Positions 24,700 to 31,816 of a DNA stretch of 64,000 nt are shown here, piece after piece. The stretch is taken from assembly GCF_004402215.1 (NCBI RefSeq), contig NZ_SOEZ01000076.1, positions 1-64,000 on the forward strand, read 5' to 3'. The notes under the pieces are model-generated. The model searched no databases and was not told the origin of the DNA. It saw only the letters and a list, made by a program, of their open reading frames with translations. The DNA comes from Cryobacterium tagatosivorans (GTDB lineage: Bacteria > Actinomycetota > Actinomycetes > Actinomycetales > Microbacteriaceae). How positions within the stretch are numbered: position 1 is the first letter of the stretch; the number at the start of each line of letters is the position of its first letter. A program made the position numbers and the translations under genes.

Positions 24700-24795
24700 G
24701 TGGCTAACGCAGGAGAAGCCGTGGCAGCCTCGGTGACCGCCCGCAGGATTCCGGGCCGCGGCATCCACTGACACCGGATCTCCTGAGTTAGCCAC
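24700..24795. repeat. Palindromic repeat, family A (copy 1)
   Basis: A 96-bp element bounded by 16-bp inverted arms: gtggctaacgcaggag (24700-24715) and ctcctgagttagccac (24780-24795), one mismatch. Copies lie at 28204 and 54825, and a single arm at 40772. The inner region (ccgcaggattccggg...cgcggcatccrc) is shared with the 28204 copy. Similarity with that copy continues past the element to cctgcgagaatagg-ccaatc (to 24876), which at the other site is the yccF promoter region. The rest of the gap 24579-24925 holds nothing further that I can identify. Confidence 0.75.
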
Positions 24796-24925
24796 CGGGC
24801 GGCACGTGACCGCACTCCGCAAGGCGGTCCGGATGCCTGCGGCCGATGAACGCGGCCTGCGAGAATAGGGCCAATCGCCATCGAGTCGATGAAGGGCGAC
24901 CAGGTCGTGACCGGCGCCGCCGAGG

Positions 24926-26248
24926 TTACGGCGCTTCCGGACCGGACCGTTTCGGGGCAGGTGCGCCGGGCGATGGCGTGCCCAGTCTGGGCATGAGGAT
25001 CGGGGGCATCGGGGTGTCGAGGCGCGCCGGCTTTCCCGCTGCCAGATTCTGCGCCTGGCCGCGAATGTAGCCCGGGACATGTGTCGAGATCGACTCGTGT
25101 GCGGGGAGCTGCCTCGTCGCTTCGATCACGGCATCCAGGGTCTGGGCAATGACCTCGCGGGCCCGCGATGACTCGACACCCCAGGTGCGGGCCTCGTCGA
25201 CGAGGTGATCGACGGTGACCCTCGTGATGAAGCGTTCGCCGCTGATCGACATGGCCAGGTCCAGCGGCGCCTCAAAACCGAGGGTGAGCGGTGCGGCATC
25301 GTAGAAAGGCGCCAGCCGTGAGCGGCCATCGTCGAATCGGAGAAGGGAGAGATTCTTCGCATGGGCGTCGGTGTTTCCCGCTGCGACATTGAGCACCGTG
25401 TATCGAAGCAGCTTCTCGCGGTCCGGCTCGCCGCGGTCGAAAATACTGCGGTCGCGATCGAGGGCGGCGGCAACCGCCGCCAGGCTGGCTCCGGGGTTGC
25501 CTCGTTCGAACTTGTCGTCCCCGCCCCAGGGAAGCGCAAGCGCCTGGGCCAGATCCTCCTGGTGAATGCGTTCAATGCCCGTAGCCGTCACGCGTCGGTC
25601 GTATCGCTCGATGACCAGCACCGGCGACCTGCCGATGGTCTCCACCCACGAATCGAAGTGGAGGAGCCGCAGCGAGCGAGCGATGCCCAGCACGTAATTC
25701 TCACCCTCGACGAGATGGCGATCCGCTTCGGAGACAGGCTTGAGGATATGGGTCGACGCCAGCGTTCCGTTCCCCGCGATCCAGTCGCCTGCGGCATGCG
25801 TCAAGGTGAGTTTTCGCTGGGAGCCGGGCAGTGCGGAGCCGCCCCCGCCGAGGACGTACCCAGCCGCCTGGCTGAGCAACTCCACGAGTTCGGCTTCGCC
25901 GAGCATCCGGGGTTCGCCGGCCGTGCGGCCCGCACCTATCGTGAGTGCGCCGGCGAGGTCGGCCCCGACCGCGTCGAAAATGCCGACCAGGTCGTTACTC
26001 CCAACGTGCAGGGCGTTGGCCAGTCGGTCGAGCCACCGGCCCTCAGGCAGCAAGGCGCCGAAGAACGACTCCGTGGTTTCGACGCTCGAGGTGCCGACGG
26101 GGAGGGACGCCGACAGGGGCGTCGACCGCAGCGGCCAGCGTGCAATGGCATCGTTGCTCCAGGCGAACAGTGCCCGCCCCCGGGATGCACGCGTGAGTTC
26201 GCCCACGTGGGTTCCATAGAGCTCGACGCGCAGCGCGGGATCAGGCAT
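24926..26248 (-). CDS. hipA: HipA-family serine/threonine kinase toxin
   Basis: The 440-residue protein has the HipA layout. An N-terminal subdomain (VELYGTHVGELTRA) is followed by a glycine/serine loop with the potential autophosphorylation serine (LPGSQRKLTLT), ILKPVSE (ATP-anchoring lysine), the catalytic GNTDAHAKN and the Mg-binding APFYDAAP. HipA kinases phosphorylate aminoacyl-tRNA synthetases and induce dormancy; the target here is not predictable. It starts at 26248 inside the end of hipB (8-nt overlap), the normal hipBA arrangement. A ~35-residue proline-rich tail (PMPPILMPRLGTPSPGAPAP) after the kinase fold is unusual. Confidence 0.88.
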   Translation of the reverse strand: MPDPALRVELYGTHVGELTRASRGRALFAWSNDAIARWPLRSTPLSASLPVGTSSVETTESFFGALLPEGRWLDRLANALHVGSNDLVGIFDAVGADLAGALTIGAGRTAGEPRMLGEAELVELLSQAAGYVLGGGGSALPGSQRKLTLTHAAGDWIAGNGTLASTHILKPVSEADRHLVEGENYVLGIARSLRLLHFDSWVETIGRSPVLVIERYDRRVTATGIERIHQEDLAQALALPWGGDDKFERGNPGASLAAVAAALDRDRSIFDRGEPDREKLLRYTVLNVAAGNTDAHAKNLSLLRFDDGRSRLAPFYDAAPLTLGFEAPLDLAMSISGERFITRVTVDHLVDEARTWGVESSRAREVIAQTLDAVIEATRQLPAHESISTHVPGYIRGQAQNLAAGKPARLDTPMPPILMPRLGTPSPGAPAPKRSGPEAP

Positions 26249-26474
26249 GGTCGCCTGGCGACGTCGACTCCGCCGTGAGGGCAATTCCGAGCCGTGCCAG
26301 AATCTCGAAGTACCGTTCGTCGGCTCTCTTGGGCCTTCCGGCTTCGAGTTCTGAGACGTACCGCTGGGTCGTGCCGAGCGCCGCCGCCAGCTGTCCCTGC
26401 GTCATGCCGTGCTGAAGACGGATGCGGCGAATGAAGTCGCCGAGGTCGGCCGCCGACCTGATTTGAGCGATCAT
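26241..26474 (-). CDS. hipB: HipB-like Xre antitoxin
   Basis: The 77-residue protein is a single Xre helix-turn-helix: RRIRLQHGMTQGQLAAALGTTQRYVSELEAG. It would bind and repress its own promoter and neutralise HipA. The start at 26474 is chosen because longer readings run through the operator array and have no similarity. Three palindromic operators directly upstream support autoregulation. Confidence 0.88.
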   Translation of the reverse strand: MIAQIRSAADLGDFIRRIRLQHGMTQGQLAAALGTTQRYVSELEAGRPKRADERYFEILARLGIALTAESTSPGDHA

Positions 26475-26490
26475 CGCGCCTCCCGTCGTT

Positions 26491-26562
26491 ATTACCGAAC
26501 GGTAGTAGCCTAGCGGACTATTACCGAAAGGTAATGGACGTTGACGGATTACCCTTCGGTAA
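26491..26562. promoter_or_regulatory. Triple palindromic operator of hipBA
   Basis: Three related palindromes: taccg-aa-cggta (26493-26504), ttacc-gaaa-ggtaa (26521-26534) and ttacc-cttc-ggtaa (26549-26562). Their centres are 29 and 28 bp apart, close to integral helical turns, so HipB dimers could sit on one DNA face. The array lies between hipB and the divergent HNH gene and might also control the latter. Confidence 0.75.
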
Positions 26563-26734
26563 TAGCTCCTTGCACCGCGGATACGCCCACAACCCAGGAA
26601 CGACCTGGCAGCGGCACCCGGAGTCACCACGATTCCGCCCCGTATTGGGGCCCTGACCGGGAGGTCCGTTGGCCTGTAGCGCTGCGCTGCGCGCCTAGGT
26701 TTGAGACGCACGCCGTGTCAGCCAGAGGAGCCCC

Positions 26735-28078
26735 TTGCCCAACCCCGCATCGCCCCGTGATTCAGCCAGCCCTCGCCGCTTCCGGCCACGCCCGGGCACC
26801 GTGATTGTCATCTCCATCATCGCGTTCTTCGTTCTTGTTGGCGGCGCCTCCGCAGGCTTCCCCGGGATGCTGATGATGGCCGGTCTGGCCGGCCTCGGCA
26901 CAGCCCTGTATTCACTGGTGACCGGTCGCAAGTCCTGGGCGAGGATCCCGTCCCGGGGCATCGCCGCGGCCGCACTGGTCGTCGCCCTCGTCACGACGAG
27001 CATTGGCGCCTCCGCCTACGACGCTCCCGTTGACCTCGCCGGCAGTGGCGCTGGCGCGACAACGTCCCTCACTTTGCAAAGCGCCCCCAAGCCGACGGCG
27101 ACGAAGAAACCGGGACCTCAGGCTGCGTTCACCGCCGAGGCGCCGGTCGATCCGGACGTCACTGCGGCATCCGCCCAGCCGGCATCCGTCGTCATCACCG
27201 ATCGCACCGCCACCCGCACCAGCGCGCAGGCCCTGCTGGCGACACTCCAGGTCAAGGGCAGAGCCCCGAAGACCGGCTACGCGCGGACGGCCCAATTCGG
27301 CAGCGCCTGGCTCGACGTCGACCGCAACGGATGCGACACCCGCAACGACATCCTCACCCGCGACCTGACCAGGACCCTTCGCTCCGGCCCCTGCAAGGTG
27401 CTGAGCGGCGCCCTCGCCGAGCCGTACACGGGCAAGGCCATCAGCTTCGTGCGCGGGAACACGACCTCGATGCTGGTGCAGATCGACCACGTCGTCGCGC
27501 TCTCGAACGCCTGGCAGACCGGCGCGCAGCTCCTCACCCCCGCGCAACGCATCTCGCTCGCGAACGATCCCCTCAACCTTCTCGCCGTGGACGGCAGGAC
27601 GAACGCCCAGAAGGGCGACGGAGACGCGGCCACGTGGCTGCCCCCGGTCAAGTCCTACCGCTGCCAGTACGTCGCGCGACAGATCTCGGTCAAGGCAACG
27701 TATGGCCTGTGGGTTGTCCCAGCCGAACTCGCCGCCATGACGCGCATCCTGTCGACCTGTCCGAATCAGCCGGCGCTGACTTCGGCATTCGCGCCCGCGC
27801 CCAAGCCAGTGGCCAAGCCGGTCGCGACGGTGGCCCCTGCGCCGGTCGTGGTCGTCCCCGTGCCGGTTCCGGTGCCGGCTCCGGCCCCGCAGCCCGCCGC
27901 ACCGGCCCCAGCGCCTGCGCCTGCTCCGGCTCCCGCCCCGGCGCCCGCGCCCAATGTCGTCCACCCCGGGGCATTCTGCGCGCCGGCAGGCGCAACCGGT
28001 GTGACGTCCATCGGGACGCCCATGATCTGCGGCACCACTGCGAATAGCCCGGACCGGGCTCGCTGGCACAAGCGGTAG
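26735..28078 (+). CDS. Membrane-anchored HNH nuclease (DUF1524/GmrSD C-terminal-like)
   Basis: The 447-residue protein starts at TTG after AGAGGAG. Hydrophobic segments near 22-60 and 75-95 make an N-terminal membrane anchor. A 60-residue Ala/Thr/Pro linker follows, then an HNH nuclease domain at ~170-330 with DVDRNGCDTRNDIL, QIDHVVALSNAWQTGA and DPLNLLAVDGRTNAQKGD. The D-H and N...N-x-x-K patterns fit DUF1524 nucleases. A long Pro-Ala/Pro-Val run (PAPAPAP) and a C-terminal cysteine module (FCAPAG...PMICG) end it. It is probably exported and acts outside or at the cell surface on DNA. Secreted nucleases with this layout are common in actinobacteria. It is divergent from hipBA. Confidence 0.78.
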   Translation: MPNPASPRDSASPRRFRPRPGTVIVISIIAFFVLVGGASAGFPGMLMMAGLAGLGTALYSLVTGRKSWARIPSRGIAAAALVVALVTTSIGASAYDAPVDLAGSGAGATTSLTLQSAPKPTATKKPGPQAAFTAEAPVDPDVTAASAQPASVVITDRTATRTSAQALLATLQVKGRAPKTGYARTAQFGSAWLDVDRNGCDTRNDILTRDLTRTLRSGPCKVLSGALAEPYTGKAISFVRGNTTSMLVQIDHVVALSNAWQTGAQLLTPAQRISLANDPLNLLAVDGRTNAQKGDGDAATWLPPVKSYRCQYVARQISVKATYGLWVVPAELAAMTRILSTCPNQPALTSAFAPAPKPVAKPVATVAPAPVVVVPVPVPVPAPAPQPAAPAPAPAPAPAPAPAPAPNVVHPGAFCAPAGATGVTSIGTPMICGTTANSPDRARWHKR

Positions 28079-28203
28079 CGCTGAGGGAAAGCGCCAGGGC
28101 CGCGCGCCGTGGTAGGACTGCTCCGGCGAGGATCAGCTGGCCGGAGATGCGCCCACGATCGGCTTGGTGCGGCGACTCGAACGCGAGGTCTCGGAAGTGG
28201 CGT

Positions 28204-28300
28204 GTGGCCAACTCAGGAGAATCCGTGGGAACCCGCGCGACCACCCGCAGGATTCCGGGGCCGCGGCATCCGCCGGCACCAGATCTCCTGAGTACGCCAC
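28204..28300. repeat. Palindromic repeat, family A (copy 2)
   Basis: A 97-bp element with arms gtggccaactcaggag (28204-28219) and ctcctgagtacgccac (28285-28300), three mismatches. It is the only family-A element so close to a gene start: the following ~110 bp, similar to the stretch after copy 1, form the upstream region of yccF. The rest of the 28079-28411 gap shows no gene. Confidence 0.75.
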
Positions 28301-28411
28301 AGGGCGGCACCGGCGCGCGCTCCGCACGAGGCTGCGCGGATGCCTGCGGCCGCCGGACCGCCGCCGCCGAACGCCCGCCGCCGGCCGCGACCTGCGAGAA
28401 TAGGACCAATC

Positions 28412-28786
28412 ATGAAGACCCTCCTCAACCTCATCTGGCTCGTGCTTTCGGGCTTCTGGCTCTTCCTCGGCTACATGCTGGCCGCGCTCATCATGTGCGT
28501 GCTCATCATCACGATCCCCTGGGGAATCGCGGCGGCGCGGATCGGCGTCTACGCGCTCTGGCCGTTCGGCAAGACCGTGGTCGACAAGCCAGGCGCGGGC
28601 GTCGGGTCCCTGCTCGGCAACGTCGTCTGGGTGGTGCTGGCCGGCTGGTGGATCGCCCTCGGACACCTCCTCTCGGGCGTCGCGCTCTGCATCACGATCA
28701 TCGGCATCCCGTTCGGGATCGCCAACTTCAAGCTGATCCCGGTCGCGCTGATGCCGCTCGGCAAGCAGATCGTGGACATGCCGTAA
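28412..28786 (+). CDS. yccF: YccF-family inner membrane protein
   Basis: The 124-residue protein consists of two copies of the YccF (DUF307) unit: NLIWLVLSGFWLFLGYML...ITIPWGIAAARIGVYALWPFG, and NVVWVVLAGWWIALGHLL...IIGIPFGIANFKLIPVALMPLG. There are four hydrophobic segments. Function is unknown in the family. The start follows agaatagg-accaatc; no Shine-Dalgarno is visible and a short leader or leaderless start is likely. The upstream 200 bp is duplicated around 24.7 kb without the gene. Confidence 0.88.
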   Translation: MKTLLNLIWLVLSGFWLFLGYMLAALIMCVLIITIPWGIAAARIGVYALWPFGKTVVDKPGAGVGSLLGNVVWVVLAGWWIALGHLLSGVALCITIIGIPFGIANFKLIPVALMPLGKQIVDMP

Positions 28787-28822
28787 ACGATCATCGGGAC
28801 GCCGCCCTCACCCGTGCGCGGG

Positions 28823-28867
28823 CCGCGGAGGGACGTTCCGGTTCAGCCGGAAGAAGTACTCCGGGGC
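28823..28867 (-). pseudogene. Remnant of an FAD oxidoreductase C-terminus
   Basis: The minus strand reads APEYFFRLNRNVPP, matching the BBE-domain ending DPENFFRLNQNIRP of the FAD oxidoreductase encoded at 29586-31013. The DNA is also similar (gttccggttcagccggaag against gttctggttcaaccggaag). No further homology is visible, so only the last ~15 codons of a former copy remain, just beyond the membrane protein gene. Confidence 0.5.
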
Positions 28868-28881
28868 CGAGGTAACTTGGG

Positions 28882-29574
28882 TCAACCGGCGTGCGACGCG
28901 CTCCGGCGGCCCCGGCGCCGCGTGTCAGGAGCGGTTGCCGGAGCAGCAGCAGAATCAGCAGCCGTCGGCCGCTTGCGCAGGTGCAGGCCGAGCATGACGA
29001 ACCAGAAGGGCCAGGCGAGCCAGACCCCGCCCGCGATGAAGATGCCGAGGCCGAGGATGAGCACCTGCGCGATGGTCAGCCAGCCGAACATCGCGCTGAT
29101 GCCCACGGTGAGCAGGCCCATCCAGAGTCCGGCTCCGACCAGCTGGCCGCAGCGGCTGAGCAGCCGACTGAAGACTCCGAGGTCGTAGAGGCGGGTGTTC
29201 ACCCACAGCATCCAGGAGGCCTGCAGGAGGATCACGGCGATCGAGATGCCGGTGGAGACCTCGAACGCGATCAGGCCGAAGGCGAGCAGGATCGAGCAGA
29301 CCGCGGCGACGACCGACGCGGCAGCGACGATGCGCACGAAGGCGCGTGACCGGCCGGGGCGCTCGGCCGGCCGGCTGACGTGCAGCACCAGCGCCGCGAT
29401 CAGGACGTTGCCGAGTGCGGCAAGCGCGTCGTTGGCTCGGCCGAAATTGTAGGGCCCGTTGTAGGGCGCCTCGAGGACGAACATGGCGATGAGGAACGCC
29501 CCGGCCGTGAGGGTGACGCCCGCCGTCGCGAACGCGACCCAGGACATCCGTGCATTCGTCGGCGTGGTGATCAT
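28882..29574 (-). CDS. Six-helix membrane protein, function unknown
   Basis: The 230-residue protein has six hydrophobic segments: near 10-30 (WVAFATAGVTLTAGAFLIAM), 45-62, 85-105, 108-125, 143-165 and 172-195. The C-terminal tail is basic and alanine-rich. The motif APYNGPYNFGRANDALAALGN between helices 1 and 2 is distinctive. Hypothetical proteins of this type occur in actinobacteria, with no known role. It lies 11 nt downstream of the FAD oxidoreductase and may be co-transcribed. The start at 29574 (MITTPTNARMSW) precedes the first helix closely. Confidence 0.65.
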   Translation of the reverse strand: MITTPTNARMSWVAFATAGVTLTAGAFLIAMFVLEAPYNGPYNFGRANDALAALGNVLIAALVLHVSRPAERPGRSRAFVRIVAAASVVAAVCSILLAFGLIAFEVSTGISIAVILLQASWMLWVNTRLYDLGVFSRLLSRCGQLVGAGLWMGLLTVGISAMFGWLTIAQVLILGLGIFIAGGVWLAWPFWFVMLGLHLRKRPTAADSAAAPATAPDTRRRGRRSASHAG

Positions 29575-29585
29575 GCTCAAGGTTC

Positions 29586-31013
29586 TCACCCCGAAGCTGG
29601 CAAAGGCCGGATGTTCTGGTTCAACCGGAAGAAATTCTCCGGATCCCAGGCGCGCTTGAGCGCGCGGAGGCGGGTGTATTTCGCCTCGCCGTACGCCTGC
29701 CGCACGCGCTCCTCGCCCTCGTCCATCAGGAAGTTCACGTAGACACTGGTGTGGAACGGCTCGAGGTCCGACCAGAAGCTGCGCACCCAGTCGCGTTCCC
29801 GCTCGAAGCCGTCGGCGCCCTCGGTGGCGGCAGTGATGTTGAACGTGTGGCCGGCCGCGCGCCCGTGGAAGGCGGTGTCGTCCTCGCCCACTCGCGCCGC
29901 CGCTCCCCCGCCCTGCCAGATCGGGAAGGCGGTCAGCGGGGACGTGATCCTCGCCGCATGGTCGGCGGTGATGTCGATGACCTCGTCGCTGAGCTCGGCG
30001 ACATCGCAGGAGCGCATGTAATACCACCAGCCCGGCGGGTAGCTCGCGTCGAACATGGCCTGGTGCTCCAGGAACGGCTTCGGCCGGCACAGGTCCAGCA
30101 CCGGGGAACCGAACGCCTGCAGCGGCCGGATCACCTTTTCGCCGTCATCGACCGGCCCCGCGTAGCAGCTGATCACGGCGACCACGGGCTGCCCGCGCAG
30201 CTCGGCCGGGACATAGGGGACATCGGCGGCTCGGCGGTGCACGACCATCGTCATCAGCTCGTCCGGCGCCTCGGCAATCCAGTCGCGGTAGAAACGCAGC
30301 ACCTTCGCCGAATCGGCCCCGGGCCAGAAGACCGGCCCGGCCATGACGATCGGGCCGACCTGGCTCAGCCGGAACTCGAACTCGGTGACGATCCCGAAAT
30401 TGCCGCCGCCCCCGCGGACGCCCCAGAACAGCTCCGGGTTCTCGGTGGCACTCGCCCGCACGAACCCGCCGTCGGCTGTGACCATGTCCACGGACAACAA
30501 CTGGTCGATGGACAGCCCGTACTTGCGCATCAGCCAGCCCAGGCCGCCGCCGAGGGTCAGCCCGGCGACACCGGTGTGGGTCACGATCCCCGACGGCGCG
30601 GCCAGCCCGTGCTGCTGCGTGGCGCGGTCCAGGTCGCCGAGCAGCGCGCCGGCCTGCACGCGCGCCGTGCGCGTTTCGGGATCGACCCGGATGCCGTTCA
30701 TCGGCGAGAGGTCGATGACCAGTCCGTCGTCGCAGACGGAGGATCCGGGGAAGCTGTGCCCGCCGCCGCGCACGGCAACGAGCACATTGCTGCTCCGGGC
30801 GAAGCGCACCGCGGCGATCACGTCGTCCCGGGTGGCGCAGCGTGCGATCAGGCCCGGGAAGCGGCTGATCGAGCCGTTCCAGACCCGCCTGGCCTGGTCG
30901 TAGGCCGCGTCTCCCGGTCGGACCAGCTCGCCGCGCAGGCGTTTCGCGAGGTCGGCGACCGCGCGCTCATCGACGTCGACGCGGCCGCTGCCAAGCGTCG
31001 CCAACATGGTCAT
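29586..31013 (-). CDS. FAD-linked oxidoreductase, berberine-bridge-enzyme type
   Basis: The 475-residue protein has a VAO-type FAD domain (VAVRGGGHSFPG at ~78-90, where the histidine is the usual covalent FAD site), GLTLGGGLGWLMRKYGLSID, and VRGGGGNFGIVTEFEF. A C-terminal BBE segment ends in DPENFFRLNQNI. Such enzymes oxidise sugars, alkaloid-like or phenolic substrates and pass electrons to O2. The cysteine for bicovalent FAD linkage is not in its usual place, so a single linkage is likely. There is no signal peptide. A short remnant of a second copy lies at 28823. Confidence 0.88.
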   Translation of the reverse strand: MTMLATLGSGRVDVDERAVADLAKRLRGELVRPGDAAYDQARRVWNGSISRFPGLIARCATRDDVIAAVRFARSSNVLVAVRGGGHSFPGSSVCDDGLVIDLSPMNGIRVDPETRTARVQAGALLGDLDRATQQHGLAAPSGIVTHTGVAGLTLGGGLGWLMRKYGLSIDQLLSVDMVTADGGFVRASATENPELFWGVRGGGGNFGIVTEFEFRLSQVGPIVMAGPVFWPGADSAKVLRFYRDWIAEAPDELMTMVVHRRAADVPYVPAELRGQPVVAVISCYAGPVDDGEKVIRPLQAFGSPVLDLCRPKPFLEHQAMFDASYPPGWWYYMRSCDVAELSDEVIDITADHAARITSPLTAFPIWQGGGAAARVGEDDTAFHGRAAGHTFNITAATEGADGFERERDWVRSFWSDLEPFHTSVYVNFLMDEGEERVRQAYGEAKYTRLRALKRAWDPENFFRLNQNIRPLPASG

Positions 31014-31129
31014 GGAGTCCTCCTCCTCGCGTCCCCGTGACCATGGTAGAACTGGGCTGCGCCCTGCAACAGGGCCGGTCGTGACTCGTAGCGATCCGCT
31101 CCCGCCCGACGGCAGGCCGCCCCAGGCGC

Positions 31130-31642
31130 CTAAAGTCGATCCGTGCGACCACCGGCACGGATGCTCCGCTCCAGCGCATCCAGGATCGCCCCCTGCCCGC
31201 GCACCACCTTCGCCCTCGCCTCCTCCACCGGGAACCAGCGGGCGTCATCGACCTCGGGGAACTCCCGCAGCCGGCCGGAGCCCCTCGGCCACTCCAGCGA
31301 GAAGGTGTTGCTGTGGATGCTGTCCGGGCGGAAGTCGGACTCGGCCGCGAAGACGGTGACGATCTTGCCGGACGACTGCCGGAACGAGCCCAGGCCGACC
31401 AGCGGGACGTCGGGGACCGGCAGGCCCACCTCCTCCTCGAACTCCCGGCGGGCAACGGCCAGGATGTCCTCGCCCTTGTCGTATTCCCCCTTGGGGATGG
31501 TCCAGGCGCCGTCGTCCTTGCGCGCCCAGAAGGGTCCGCCCATATGGACCAGCCAGACCTCCAGCGCGGGGGCATCCGCGGCACTCAGTGCCGCGGCATC
31601 CGCGAACCGGTAGAGCAGGATGCCGGCGCTCTGTTTGGACAT
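31130..31642 (-). CDS. Nudix hydrolase
   Basis: The 170-residue protein has a full Nudix box, G-EYDKG-E-DILAVAR-REFEEEVGL, after an N-terminal SAGILLYRF strand and GPFWARKDDGAWTIPKG. This branch (DUF/NUDIX, ~150-170 aa, with W-x-I-P-K-G) includes diadenosine-polyphosphate or dinucleotide hydrolases; the substrate is not fixed. The start at 31642 has GGAGGCGG upstream. The gene stands alone between the FAD enzyme and the diguanylate cyclases. Confidence 0.85.
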   Translation of the reverse strand: MSKQSAGILLYRFADAAALSAADAPALEVWLVHMGGPFWARKDDGAWTIPKGEYDKGEDILAVARREFEEEVGLPVPDVPLVGLGSFRQSSGKIVTVFAAESDFRPDSIHSNTFSLEWPRGSGRLREFPEVDDARWFPVEEARAKVVRGQGAILDALERSIRAGGRTDRL

Positions 31643-31671
31643 CCGCCGCCTCCGTTCGCCGCTGCCGTCAC

Positions 31672-31735
31672 GCCCAGTTTGCCCATTCCGGTCGAGTTTG
31701 GCAGGCACACCCCTGGCAAACTCGGCCGCAACAGC
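31672..31735. repeat. Imperfect palindromic repeat with agtttggc arms
   Basis: Four related blocks of cagtttgcc/cgagtttggc in both orientations: cagtttgcc at 31676, cgagtttggcag at 31693, ctggcaaactcg at 31713 and ccaaactcgg near 31735. They can fold into a hairpin between the convergent-spaced Nudix and GGDEF genes. They may be a local palindromic repeat or a terminator. Confidence 0.4.
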
Positions 31736-31816
31736 CAAACTCGGCGAAGGGACGGCGGCCGCCGAGCCAAGGAACTACCAACGAACGACCCAGCGAGAGA
31801 CGAGCGGCCGAGCGAC

